DNA from: Valencia hispanica
Taxonomy: Eukaryota > Chordata > Actinopteri > Cyprinodontiformes > Valenciidae
NCBI GenBank assembly: GCA_963556495.2
Contig: OY747721.1
Location: 32,722,849 to 32,786,848, forward strand
Reading direction: 5' to 3'
Length of the DNA stretch: 64,000 nucleotides
Both the position numbers and the translations under genes were made by a program. Below the pieces are notes generated by a model. The model saw only the letters and a list, made by a program, of their open reading frames with translations, was not told where the DNA came from and ran no database searches. Shown one piece after another: positions 22,916-34,609 of this stretch; within the stretch, counting starts at the first letter, position 1, and the number at the start of each line of letters is the position of its first letter.

Positions 22916-24596
22916 TCAATACTGAGGCCCACTCTGTCCTCCTGGATAGGAGGGAGGAGCCATATGCTGATTCGGAGCCATATGTAGAGGTGGCTGACCG
23001 GGAGGTATAGCGCCCCCTTGTGGGTGTGGGCACTCCCTCACCCAGTGTTCATTGGAGCCACACCTGTGACAACCGTTAGCACCTGGCTGCCCTCTCCCCA
23101 TGCCTCTAAAATCCCCAAACCTGGCCCTGCCACGCGACCTGCCACGAGGCTGCCATGTCCTATAAGGAGCAGTAAATGGCGGATTCGGCGCAGCTCCAGC
23201 ATACATCACAGGAAAAGAAGGCAGCACTGTCGCTGATCCAACAGTAGGTGCTGCTTCAGCCACCATCTGCTTCACTTTTTTAGACTGATACAAGTCAGTC
23301 AATTTATTCTGAGCCTCTTTTAACTGTAGTTTTAACAAAGCAGTCTCCATTTTCTTATTCTCCTCAGCGTCCTTTAACGCAGAATCTTGCACGTCTTGTA
23401 AATAATATGTTACGTGTCTTTCCCATGTAGGCTGATCATAAATGTGTGAATCAGGATTCCGTTTCATTAGTGTAGCAACAGACTCTGGCATGCCTGCTAA
23501 AACTGCTTCTCTAAACCAAATCCGATTATTTCCCGGATCTCGAGGGTGTTCTCCAGTAACGGCAACCCATTTATCTTTACATTTTGCCATATGTTCTGCG
23601 GGAGTAACATCAGTTGACCAGGGAAATTTCAAAATTTTAGACGCGGGCGGAGTAGGATATTTTCTTCTGACCCACTCGGCAAGATCATGTGCATGATGCG
23701 TGAATGGGGCTTCATCAAGTACACATGCTAACTGGCACTGGAGCATCATCTCATTATAATCTGTCAATGTCAACATTCTACCCATAATAGCTTTCCAATC
23801 CCCCACCGCTAGGGTTTGCCCTGAAGTCAGCTGATTTAATTTATTTATCCAACAGTTTCCTCCACCAGTCAAAGCAGGGAGTTGCAGAATGATGGCAGAT
23901 ATGTCAGCCATCTTCCATGGTTTGTAAATTACTGAACCATCTGATGCTCCCACTAAAGGAAGCATTAAATCAGGGCCCCCACATGCCCCCAGTGGCAACT
24001 TAGATCTGGTATTCTTAAATGGTCCCTCACTCCCCTTGTCCCCCAACGTCTGCATATTTTCGACCTGTAGAACTGCTGCACATTCATCACGTTGACTGGG
24101 GCTGGCACTCCCTGAAAGGTCTGCAGCTTGACCCCTTACCACAGATGCTAATCTTTCCTGATCCTGCAGCACCTCATCCATCTGTCGCTGAACTTTAGTT
24201 AACCTGTGTTCGTGCTGCTCCATCTCATCCATCAATTTAGCATTATACGCCAAGAACAATTTATCGGTGTCCTGTTCTACCCCATGTTTTCCATATTTTC
24301 TCAGCTTTTAAGTGTCTCATTTTAGCACCAGTGATGCTCTTTGCTGTTTTAGCTTTATCTGCAAAACGTTTTCCTTCCTCAAAACACATTTGTGACAGAC
24401 TCCTCTTATAATCCCCTCGGGCACCATGACGAGCCCACATGGCCGTCATAAGGCCCTGGAACTGGTTTTTATCTTTTTTACCGGGCTTATCAACTAAAAC
24501 AGAATATAATTTAGAAATGTATATTAACAATTGGGCATCTAAAGTGCGCCAGTTTTGTCCCTGTGGAGCAGGGAGTGATTTATATTCGGCTGCCAT
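22916..24596 (-). pseudogene. gag: Retroviral Gag, split by one frameshift
   Basis: The best start is the ATG at 24596 (MAAEYKSLP). The first block runs to a stop at 24261 and encodes a matrix-like basic domain. The second block of 447 codons begins in another frame (its first codon, 24259, is TTG, not a start) and is open back to about 24308, so the two overlap and a 1-nt indel near 24270-24305 explains the break. The second block has a coiled-coil-like segment (residues about 8-45), a capsid-like region (about 110-290), an Arg/Gly-rich stretch and one zinc knuckle C-X2-C-X4-H-X4-C at 397-410. No N-terminal Gly for myristoylation follows the start Met. It ends at TGA 22916-22918, in frame with pol. 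Confidence 0.85.
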
Positions 24597-24620
24597 TGAA
24601 TATTCGTAACAAAAATCCAA

Positions 24621-26435
24621 AATGGATTAAAATTTAACAAAGTAGGTTATTTGTATTAACTCTATAAACTATTTATTTTAATTGATAAACTATCAATTCG
24701 TAGGCCCAAATTTATCCCAATATTAATGCAGTTAACAGTAAAGGCAGGCACAGTTTTTATTTATTTAATTTTCATTTATTTCTTTTTATAGTGAAGGGGT
24801 TTATATATTATTTATTCATGCAACATTAACCTTAATAATGTTTTAGGCAAAGCCGAAACGAAGGAAAGCTAAAAAGGTTTATAACGCACTGTTTATCTTA
24901 TCATTAATTTATTTATATACGGAGATTATTGCCGTTTCGTCTAAAAATCAAAGAATTCCTAATAGAGTCCGGCCTGCGCCAAAACTCGGGACGCACACTT
25001 CGGTGAAACACACGAAGAAATAGAATTCTCCCAATATAAAGCAATTTTTATTTATCATTAAAACATATACCGAAAGAAATACATTTAAAACTCGCTTTGC
25101 AACACAAAATCGTCAACAGTTTGCTCAAAAAAAAAAAAAAAAACTCCGCCGGACTGACAGATCAAAGTCCGGCCCAATAAAACTTCCGGGTCACACCGCG
25201 GAATGAATACGCCGGTGCACAGATGGCTAATTCTTCACTACGATGCTAAACCTAACAAACCGTACTCATAAGTAAACCAACCAAAGACAAGAACAAAATG
25301 CCTCCAACAAAACCACACTTCGCCATCAATACTCGAATGACTGTTTAACCGAGCCAAATAAATACAGTTCGGTAGCTAAGCTACCAAAGATTAGCAGTCA
25401 TCATGAGCAACCTAGCTCAACCGGAAGCCAAACGTGACCGCTCCGTTACCATAAAAAAGTTATTTTATATATATTCTAAAGAGTTTACTACCAGTTATCC
25501 ATAATAACAGTCCTATATATATGTGTTAGACAATACTTTAGACGTGTTTACGTAGTTGCACAAGGTTGAACGCCTTTATCTCCAGGCGAAACTCATCCAA
25601 ACTGTATGTTAGCCGTAAGCTAGCTTATGGTGGTACTTTAGCTGACTGAAAATGATATTCCCTTATTCCTCTACAATGTCAAGCTTCTACGCTTATTGTC
25701 TATACAAGAAGCGCGGGCATTGTCTAGGCGTTTAAGATTCGCAGAGGAATTATGGTTTTAGATTCAGTCGGTTAGTTCCCCTAAATGAGAAGTTTATATG
25801 AGGCCGGAGTGCAAAAAGCTACATGGTAGCCTTTCTTTCCGTAACCTCCACTTTCTCCAATCACACACACATTCACACTAGAAAGAAAGAAAGAACAACA
25901 ATTTTTACAATTTCATCAAACACTAACCTCTACCGGAGCCACCTAAAGCCGGACCTTTAAACACAATCCAATTCACGTGGCTCAAACGTGCGTTTGGAAG
26001 ATACGCCGGCCTCTCCAAGGGAATCCGTCGCGACACAGAGAGCACACAGGCCCTAACAAGTGTCTACCTTTCCGTTTGCCAGCCCTGGAGGATTCCGACA
26101 GCGTCCCATCGGATGCGAGCGGCCAACTCTCAAGCCCTGGTCCGCACTTCGGTCGGCCCTCAACCGAAAGAACAACACGTCAACATTAAATGGAGAACGT
26201 ATAAATCGATCAATACCTATTAATTTGGTGTTAGCGCTTTTCCAGATTGATACAAAACCACCCGGGTGTTGATTAGCAAGGATCAATCCAGTCGCTCTCC
26301 GATTCTCTGTTGAACTCAAAGAAAAAACACAAAATCACTATAATTGCCACAAACACATGTATCAATCAGTTATGCCACACTCATTACTCACACTCAATCT
26401 CTCCCAGCCCTGAGAAAACTCAAAACCAAATCAAA
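24621..26435 (-). other. Long retroviral 5' leader, no gene
   Basis: About 1.8 kb separates the primer-binding site from gag. No convincing frame; contains an A-run at about 25127-25142 and strongly AT-rich parts. It should hold packaging signals and splice donor in a retrovirus, but I cannot point to them. Confidence 0.5.
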
Positions 26436-26453
26436 TGCCCGCATCCTCCACCA
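26436..26453 (-). other. Candidate primer-binding site
   Basis: Three nucleotides inside the 5' LTR the minus strand reads TGGTGGAGGATGCGGG. It begins TGG as required to pair with a tRNA 3' CCA. The pairing tRNA tail (GCATCCTCCACCA) is close to, but not identical with, the tRNA-Ala 3' end as I know it, so tRNA identity is left open. Confidence 0.5.
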
Positions 26454-26456
26454 TTT

Positions 26457-27030
26457 TGTCGGCTTCTTATCATAATGTGCTCTGGAACTCACTTTTTTTT
26501 ACTCAGAGAGGTGGGGGCGCCGAACTCCAAAACCCCAGCGGGAACTGTTTCAAAATAAGACCCAGAACTGAGAGACAGAGAGTAAAACAACACACACAAA
26601 CAGATATCTGTTTCAGAAAGGACGCACCTGCAGATGGGAGCCAGAACAGATCTGACTCGCTTCTCTACAAGGGTGTACCATTTTTATTTCAGAAGAACAA
26701 AGAACATATCACATGACTCCTCTCTCCTCCTTCTACATCTTGACAGGTCATTTATTTTCTCCAGGTCTCCTGACCGTACCATGAGTACCATGAACTCGGG
26801 TTGTAACATGAACTAGAGTTATAACTGATCCTCCCTGCTTTCAGTTCATATCTTTACTCAAGAGTTTGTTTACTTAAAACCTTGAAACCTATAAAATACT
26901 GGTAAAAGAGTCATGTTTTACTACCCTGAATAATATAAACAGGCCTATTACTTCTAAAGCTTAAAAAAGATATAATTAAAACATATGTACTGCATAATAA
27001 AAAATAGCCCCAAAAAAGTAGAATACAACA
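26457..27030 (-). repeat. 5' LTR of the endogenous retrovirus
   Basis: 574 bp, TG...CA, same sequence as 17401-17974 apart from about four substitutions. It is the 5' LTR because the primer-binding site and leader adjoin its inner edge at 26456. Confidence 0.92.
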
Positions 27031-27034
27031 CATG

Positions 27035-29325
27035 TAATCAGTAAATATTTTAGGGCCTACCAACGATAATATGGATATTTTGCAAAACAGATAATCCCTG
27101 CTGAGTTTATGACTGAAATTTTCAAAACTTCTTTCCAGACAGGAGATTTGTAAAATCTGTGGTGTATCTGTGTCGACTGGAGATACAGACGTTATTTAAA
27201 ATGATTACATAGAGACGTAATTCATGGACAGTTTGCAAGCTCCCTTTAACGAAGACTTTTTTATGGCCCATCCCAGTTTGGTTGGACTCTTTTTTTTTTA
27301 TTAGAATTTCAAATATAAATTCAAGAAAGTCATATGACTGTAAGGAGAATATAAGCTACAATGCCAGGGGGGGATCTTTAGCCCAACACTGTAATAACCT
27401 CACACCGGATAGTTTGAAATACTATATTTATATCAAGGTTACTGCAATCCACTCTCTGGGGTTCCATTTTTTGATTGGCAACCTAATTTAGCATCAAGCA
27501 GATGCTAAATTAGCTATCAGTTGTTAATTTGAAGCTAGGTATAAATGCAGTCAATTTAATGTCCAAATTAGGCATATCTGTGAATAACTCCGACCTCTAG
27601 TTTGCTCCAAAATGATCCTTTGATTGTGTAGATTATGCAGCAGTCTGTTGCAATAGCAGCTCTCTTAGTGTTGTGTTTATCTTCGCACTTTTTGACGTTT
27701 TTGACATTTTTCTCCCTGTTACAAGTCATATTTGTAGAATTATTCTACTGCTTTAGAAGCTGAGCTGCTTTAGTGATGTAACACAGACGCTTATTACAAC
27801 ATTTATTACGTATCTTATATATAAAAGTAAAGCAGGATAAATTACCAAGTTCTATTAGATGTTAAAAAAAAAAATCACAGTCGCATGAATAATTTAAAAA
27901 TGATAGATTTAATAGCTAAATATCAGTGGGCGATGTTGCTCTGCTGGAAAGAAATAAAATTCCTGTGAGTTTTGCTTTCAGTCAGAAGATAGGCTTTATT
28001 AGAAAGGCTGAGTTTTTAAGGGTCTCCGTTTGTGTGGAAGGGCATTACTGACAGCCATATCTGACCCTGGGCAGCTGTCCCCACCAGATACGACTGGCCT
28101 CGCTGTCAGCCAGTGTAATTCTCAGCCGACAGCAGTTTTGGGATGGACCCTCACCGCCTTTTCATGACACTGGAATCATGAATTTTTTTTGATCGACCTT
28201 CAGGGGGGGTTTAGCCTTAAGGCTGGAATCTAATGTGTCTATGACTGTGCGTGGGTGTTAAGGTAATCCTATTGGAATCTGGATACACACTGATGGCTAG
28301 CCACAGACAGACGTGGAGCCATATCAGAGGAGTTTTCCCTCTGTGGAAATATTAAGTCAGCACTTATGTAACAGATGCATGGATGTATACATCATCCCAC
28401 TATCACCATCTCGCACTGACTTTTCCCCTCTCTCTCTCTGTCTGCCGCTCACACACTCTCTCTCACTCCTACACTCACTGGACGTGCAGCTCTGGGAGAG
28501 GTTAATATATTATGACCATTTGCAATTTCAACCTACACAGAAGCCTCAAATAGACCCAGGAGCTTGAGCAGGGAGAGCTAAAAAAAAATTAGCCTTGAAA
28601 CTATGTACAGAAAACATAATCTCACCACTTGAAACAAGCAACATAATAGTTGGAAAAGAATTATGTTTTGACTTTTTGATCGGAAAAAGCTCTCTGAACA
28701 ATGGCATCTGGTAAAATCTGCATTAAATACCATGTTACAAGGTTCGTGAACCATTTCTGTGTTGATTTAAACACATTCAGATCCTTATCCTGCAAAGAGA
28801 TTTTCAGTTTCAGAGGTCATTAGATTATTATTCATTTTCTCCTGGTGTTTCTAAGAGTTCTTAATAACATGGCTAACTGAATCCTCCCAATCCCACTCAT
28901 CTGTACTCGTCTGCATGCAGCCCAGATTTTTGTAACCAGTCCAGATGTGCACACTGACATCAGCAATAACACTCCCATTCAATGGGTGGCGCCAATCTTA
29001 CAGAAACTTGCCACAGACTGAAAAAAGGAATTTTATTTTTATTTTTTTCATTTTTCTCTCTTCAAAAGTAGACCAGCCATTGTTCATGTTTATTGAGCCT
29101 TGGAAAACACATTGAAAATTAGACGTGTTTTGGCCCACACATGATGTCACCCTTTAGACTAAATGTAAACATTTCGCTCAAGAAGCAATATCCAGTTGCT
29201 CTTAGCAAGTGACTGTCATCTGGTGTAGTATGTGTAAGCTATTATAATGAACACCATAGATTAAGGCTACCCACTCTTGTATCTTTAAAACTCTTATTTT
29301 GAAGTAAGAAACAAATAGTTTACCT
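27035..29325. other. No gene recognised
   Basis: Short frames only; a CT-rich stretch at about 28425-28475 makes low-complexity shadows. Possibly unique intergenic or intronic host DNA. Confidence 0.4.
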
Positions 29326-29690
29326 TAAGAGGGTTGGTGGTAACTGTAGTCTACTCACCATCCCTAGAATTAGAACCAAACATGGAGAAGCAGCTTTCAG
29401 TTTCTATGCTCCTCTAATCTGGAACAAACTTCCAGACAACTGCAAAGCTGCTGAAACACTGAGTTCTTTTAAATCAGAACTAAAAATGTATCTGTTTAGA
29501 GCTGCCTTTGTTAATGCTTTGATGTATCATGTTTTGTGTGTGCTTCATGCTTTCTTGCCCTTTTTACTTTACATGCTTTGTCTGTGTTTTACAGCTATTT
29601 TTATTCTACCACTTAATTATGTAAAGCACCTTGAATCACCTTGTTGTTAAAAATGTGGTATGCAAATAAAATAGCCTTGCCTTGCCTAAT
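29326..29690 (+). mobile_element. 3' end of an L2-like LINE (same family as 9925-11170)
   Basis: In the plus frame the text reads RTKHGEAAFSFYAPLIWNKL and then LSSFKSELKMYLFRAAF, the C-terminal end of the L2-type RT ORF, followed by a short 3' UTR with AATAAA near 29665 and a CCTTGCCTTGCC tail at about 29677-29688. It is the plus-strand counterpart of the tail at 9925. Confidence 0.75.
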
Positions 29691-29699
29691 GTCATATTT

Positions 29700-30180
29700 C
29701 ACTAGTGTATTAGGGGTTTTGTTTTCTTTGTTGATAATTTTTGTAATTCGTTGGGGTCTTTTTTATTCTTTATTTGAGATTCTCTCTTGTAGCCACATTG
29801 AATTTATATCTAGATTCATAGTCTCTGCATTAGTTTTCCTTCTTCGTATTTTTCTTAGGTCATTTCTGTCTTAGGTTCCTGTTTATTCTTTTCTGTGTTA
29901 GTTATACTTTCTGCAAAGTCCTTGTTCTGTCAGGTTATTCTATTTGCTCTTTCTTTATGTTAGCCTTTTTATTTAGTTACTTACTCTGTCATTATTGTCA
30001 ATGCCTAGTTTTACAGCATTTTAGTTTTGCTTATATAAAGTTACCATTCATTATTTGTCATCTTAGAATACTAGTTTGTTTATATTTTTGTTTCTTAGTT
30101 TCTTTTATTACAGATTCCTAGTATTGGTTCTTTTCATATTTGTTTAGTTCACCTTTTTCAGATCCTGTTTCCCCATTAAG
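29700..30180. repeat. Pyrimidine-rich repeat-like stretch
   Basis: About 480 bp with strong T/C bias on the plus strand and recurring TTAGTTTT, TTCTGT and CTTAGG words. The complement resembles the purine-rich block at 34610-35290, suggesting two copies of one repeat family in opposite orientation. Family unknown. Confidence 0.35.
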
Positions 30181-31607
30181 TTTCCAATCATTTTCAGCAT
30201 CATTATTTGTCTTTTATTGCTTTGGAATATTTCACCCGCGGGTACCCGCCCCATTGCAGGACTCTGAACTGTTAGTTAAAGTTTCCCCGCACAGAACAGC
30301 AAGAGTTGTAAAGGGAACGCGTTTTATTATTGCACATATAGCCTATATAGCCAACATTGTTCTTTGCGATGATGATTCTTGCAGCCCAACAGCCTAATGA
30401 TAGTTTTCAGTGCCTTTTCCAAAACAAAACGCATAAGCTTATGACTTTCAACTTTTATTGATTGAATAAAGACACGATTTTTACCACCTGTTTATACATT
30501 GCAGTGCATGTTGTAATGAAACCTGAAAAGGATGAATTGTTATAGGCTATATCAATAATTAATAATTATGGTCCCCAGCAATTCTTAAACCACACTAAAG
30601 TTTATGGTTATTGTCCCCCTTGTTGAGGGGGAAACCTTGGAACATTGCATACACAGAGCACACTGCCATCTAAAGGCCGGGCATTGGTGCTATATCGTTT
30701 TCCATCGCAAGCCCTGAAGGAACAGAATAGAAACGCAGTGCGTTTTCACCCGCATATTCAAACAAAAACGACAATGTTGTCATGTAAACAGGCCCTAAGC
30801 CTCTCATCTCCCTGGCAAAGGCTCACTTGAATGGTCCTTATGTCTGAGAATCAAATTGTGTAACTCCGGAAACATGTCAAGTACGCCCGGAGAAGGGCTT
30901 TCATGACCCTCTTTAGCCAAAGAGGCAAAATTAGCATTGCTTCTTGAAAGTATTCTGCCTACGAGTCAAACAAACAGCAAAAGCCAAAGAATGTCGCCAG
31001 GCGCTAATGCAAGCCTTGCAAGTGTTCCGAGTGCCGGTATATACAACCCTGAAGTTTTGATGTATTAAACATGTTGGAGAGTATCAGTCAACATTAGCGG
31101 TTTCGATATTCGCAACTTCCTGTTAGCCCCATTATGGCTCCATTCTTCTCCAAGTAAGAACTGACACATGACTGCTGCAAAAAGTCTAGCAGCAGACACT
31201 TTATTTGGTGTTTTCTTGTATAAATCCACAAAGGTAAACATTGGTGAAGTATTTACCCTGGCGATGTTACGATGTGTGCCGAGGGTATGTCGACCAGTGG
31301 ACGTTTCCGCAAAGCGCGCATGGAAGCCTGCTTCATTTAAGGGAGGAGCCGAAAACGATGACGTCTAAAGCCCCGCTGCCCGGCTGTACCACGTGAAGCT
31401 TCAGGAAGTGGTTCAGAGTTTGCGGAGTGGTTTGACAGCAATATAAATCCCCTCAGGCTCCATTCAAAATGTGGGTTTGTGTAGGAGAGTTGCAGTCAGT
31501 TTGGAGTTTGGACAGGAGAGTTTGGTTAGTGTTTATATAATTTGGAGAGTATAGAGACAGATAGTTTGAAGTTTTAGGAGAGTGAGGAGAGAAAGATCAG
31601 ATTTGGG
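30181..31607. other. No gene recognised
   Basis: Contains a GC-rich patch CACCCGCGGGTACCCGCC at about 30233-30250 and GAGAGT-rich text near 31480-31600, but no motif-bearing frame. Confidence 0.35.
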
Positions 31608-31686
31608 CAGGGTGACCAACTGTCCTGTTTTCCCTGGACATGTCCACTTTTCACTTGCTGTCCAGGGCGTCCGGGGGGATTTCATA

Positions 31687-33086
31687 CAGGTCCTTCTAAA
31701 AAAATTAGCATATTGTGATAAAGTTCATTCTTTTCCATAATGTAATGATAAAAATTTAACTTTCATATATTTTAGATTCATTGCACACCAACTGAAATAT
31801 TTCAGGTCTTTTATTGTTTTAGAACTGATGATTTTGGCAGCTCATGAAAACCCAAAATTCCTATCTCAAAAAATTTGCATATTTCATCTGACCAATAAAA
31901 GAAACGTGTTTTTAATATAAAAAAAAGTCAACCTTCAAATAATTATGTTCAGTTATGCACTCAATACTTGGTCAGGAATCCTTTTGCAGAAATGGCTGCT
32001 TCAATGCGGCGTGGCATGGAGGCAATCAGCCTGTGGCACTGCTGAGGTGTTATGGAGGCCCAGGATGCTTCGATAGCGGCCTTAAGCTCATCCAGAGTGT
32101 TGGGTCTTGCGTCTCTCAACTTCCTCTTCACAATATCCCACAGATTCTCTATGGGGTTCAGGTCAGGAGAGTTGGCAGGCCAATTGAGCACAGTAATACC
32201 ATGGTCAGTAAACCATTTACCAGTGGTTTTGGCACTGTGAGCAGGTGCCAGGTCGTGCTGAAAAATTAAATCTTCATCTCCATAAAGCTTTTCAGCAGAT
32301 GGAACCATGAAGTGCTCCAAAATCTCCTGATAGCTAGCTGCATTGACCCTGCCCTTGATAAAACACAGTGGACCAACACCAGCAGCTTCTGCCGCTGTTT
32401 CTGGTTCAAAAGTGGCTTGACCTGGGGAATGCGGCACCTGTAGCCCATTTCCTGCACACGCCTGTGCACGGTGGCTCTGGATGTTTCTACACCAGACTCA
32501 GTCCACTGCTTCCGCAGGTCCCCCAAGGTTTGGAATCGGTCCTTCTCCACAATCTTCCTCAGGGTCCGGTCACCTCTTCTCGTTGTGCAGTGTTTTCTGC
32601 CACACTTTTTCCTTCCCACAGACTTCCCACTGAGGTGCCTTGATACAGCACTCTGGGAACAGCCTATTCGTTCAGAAATTTCTTTCTGTGTCTTACCCTC
32701 TTGCTTGAGGGTGTCAATGATGGCCTTCTGGGCAGCAGTCAGGTCGACAGTCTTACCCATGATTGCGGTTTTGAGTAATGAACCAGGCTGGGAGTTTTTA
32801 AAAGCCTCAGGAATCTTTTGCAGGTGTTTAGAGTTAATTAGTTGATTCAGATGATTAGGTTAATAGCTCGTTTAGAGAACCTTTTCATGATATGCTAATT
32901 CTTTGAGATAGGAATTTGGGGTTTTCATGAGCTGTATGCAAAAATCATCAGTTTTAAAACAATAAAAGACCTGAAATATTTCAGTTGGTGTGCAATGAAT
33001 CTAAAATATATTAAAGTTAAATTTTTATTACATTATGGAAAAGAATTAACTTCATCACAAAATGCTAATTTTTTGAGAAGGACCTG
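31687..33086 (-). mobile_element. Tc1-like element with about 200-bp terminal inverted repeats
   Basis: A 1400-bp unit begins CAGGTCCTTCT and ends in the complement, flanked by TA on both sides (31685-31686 and 33087-33088), as expected for Tc1/mariner insertion. The inverted repeats extend about 200 bp (31687-31895 and 32880-33086) and share blocks such as ATTCATTGCACACCAACTGA and CTCATGAAAACCC. A broken transposase is inside. Confidence 0.9.
31961..32760 (-). pseudogene. Tc1-like transposase, internal deletion removes first catalytic Asp
   Basis: The N-terminal part starts at ATG 32760 (MGKTVDLTAAQKAIIDTLKQ) and has two helix-turn-helix regions, the first around residues 8-45 (EISERIGCSQSAVSRHL), the second around 65-110. 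After KPLLNQKQRQK the frame is lost. The C-terminal part (about 32390-31961, other frame) has FQHDLAPAHSAK, the second catalytic Asp region, and SPDLNPIENLWD with the catalytic Glu, ending GFLTKY. The block that normally holds the first catalytic Asp between the two parts is missing, about 75 codons judged from family layout. Binding of its own ends might persist; cleavage cannot. Confidence 0.85.
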
Positions 33087-33820
33087 TAGATTGATGTAAA
33101 TGTCCAGGTTTTCATGGTTTTTAAAAGGGACTAATAAGCATCTATCATTCTCACTGAAAACAATAGATGCTTTCGTGGATGGTTCTGAACTGTAGACACA
33201 AGACAGCGGGCTTTGATGCGCTGCACCACTTTTCCCTTCATCGTGCTGCGCGCACGGTGTTGCGACTGTTTACAAGATATTAAAGCGCAAGTGTAGCTTT
33301 ACAGAAAAACAGAGCTGGCATATGAGTTTGTGTGTGTGACAAAAGTGGTCTAAGATCTAGTAGGTCCACATGGAAACGAAATCTATAATAATTATTCACC
33401 TATAAACTGACTGAGGAGGATGAAGATAAAATCTAAAAAATGAAGCAGGCATTGTGTTTGAGACTGCTGCTGTTTAATTTTATTATTACATTGAAAAGAA
33501 AATAATACCAGTTTTCTCAGAACGTTATTTCAGATTTTTGTTGAATTTTTGTCCAGTAAAGCGAACTATTACTGTTTCTGGTACATTTTCTAATTCGGAA
33601 GACTAATTATTTCTGTTATGAATTAATTTCTAGAGATTTTAAAGTCATTTTTGCACTTGTGAAAGCCTATCTAAAGTTTGTTATTAAACTGTTCATTCTA
33701 ACCACATGGAAAATGCATGCTTTGAATATGTTAAAATCAAAAGTCTGGTCACAGTCATGACAGTGTTTCAGGACTGGGCCAAGTGTCCTCTTTTTTTAGA
33801 AATCTAAATATGGTCACCCT

Positions 33821-34600
33821 AATTTAGGAGAGTGAGGAGAAATTGATAAGTGAGAGAATGGAGCCAGCTAGGAAGATGAGGATTTCCCCTGTGTGGGAGC
33901 GAAATATTAGCAGGCTGGAACCCCCCCTGGAGTATTGGGAAATCAAAAATTGTAGTACCCCAATTTATATAGTCTAACACTTGTGTTTTTGTGTACGCCA
34001 GCATCTTCTGTGCCTTGTGAAAGAGTGTTTTCGAAGGCTGGTGAGATGGTGTCAAGAAAAAGGAATTGCTTAAAACCTAAAACTGTTGAGAAACGGCTAT
34101 TTTTGAATAAAAATGCTTTCCCCCTGTTTTGTACATCATTGCCCAAGTTACACAATCTTCCTAGTTCCACAAGAATTTTCACTTTCCTCTGCCTGCTTAA
34201 GTCCATGCTTTTTGCCTCAAGTAACAGAAAAACATTATTACACCACCTGCCATAACATTTGATACTACCATTTTGGGATAATTGACAGACGGAATACATT
34301 CAAAAATATTTTTATTATTCACATTTGTACTATTTTATATAGAGAAATTCTTTTTTTGGAACTCATACCCATTCCCAAGAACCATAGCAGACTTACAATT
34401 TTAATGCATCACACATTAAGTGGCTAAGAGCTACAGCTGCCTGTGATTATGTACCTGGCCAGTAGGGGGGGTTGTGTTCACATGAAGCCCCGTGAGATGA
34501 ACCCTTCCTTCCTTGAACTAATTGGCTCAAGTGGTTCAATGCCTCATGCTTCATCTCACCATCACTAATGTACCCCTTTGGGGAACGATATGTATATGGA
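33821..34600 (+). pseudogene. hAT transposase relic (C-terminal dimerisation domain)
   Basis: The plus frame around 33983-34140 reads PASSVPCERVFSKAGEMVSR followed by a KPKTVEKRLFLNKN block, the hAT C-terminal dimerisation domain (A-T/S-S-x-P-x-E-R-x-F-S). Upstream PPLEYWEI at about 33920 (stop codon in between) is the preceding conserved block. The N-terminal BED finger and catalytic core are absent. The part to about 34600 may be the 3' non-coding end. Dead copy. Confidence 0.8.
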
Positions 34601-34609
34601 CTTTGTTAA

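Larger units (their letters stand above)
17397..27034 (-). mobile_element. Endogenous retrovirus, class I-like (gamma/epsilon-type), with two LTRs
   Basis: Two directly repeated 574-bp LTRs (17401-17974 and 26457-27030) both begin TG and end CA and are flanked on the outside by the 4-bp duplication CATG (17397-17400 and 27031-27034). The genes lie between them on the minus strand in the order leader, gag, pol, env remnant. The 4-bp duplication, the single Gag zinc knuckle and gag and pol sharing one frame across a stop codon fit class I retroviruses. The LTRs differ at only about four positions that I could see, so insertion was recent. Gag is frameshifted, the integrase C-terminus is lost and most of env is deleted, so it cannot encode complete virus. 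Confidence 0.92.
31608..33820. mobile_element. Non-autonomous hAT-like element interrupted by a Tc1-like element
   Basis: The left end reads CAGGGTGACCAACTGTCC and the right end ATGGTCACCCT at 33810-33820, an inverted repeat of the hAT type. Imperfect 8-bp flanks (GATTTGGG and AATTTAGG, 6 of 8 matching) could be an aged target duplication. No transposase of its own; a complete Tc1-like element (31687-33086) lies within. A closely similar terminus occurs at 51411-51456 in opposite orientation. Confidence 0.5.
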
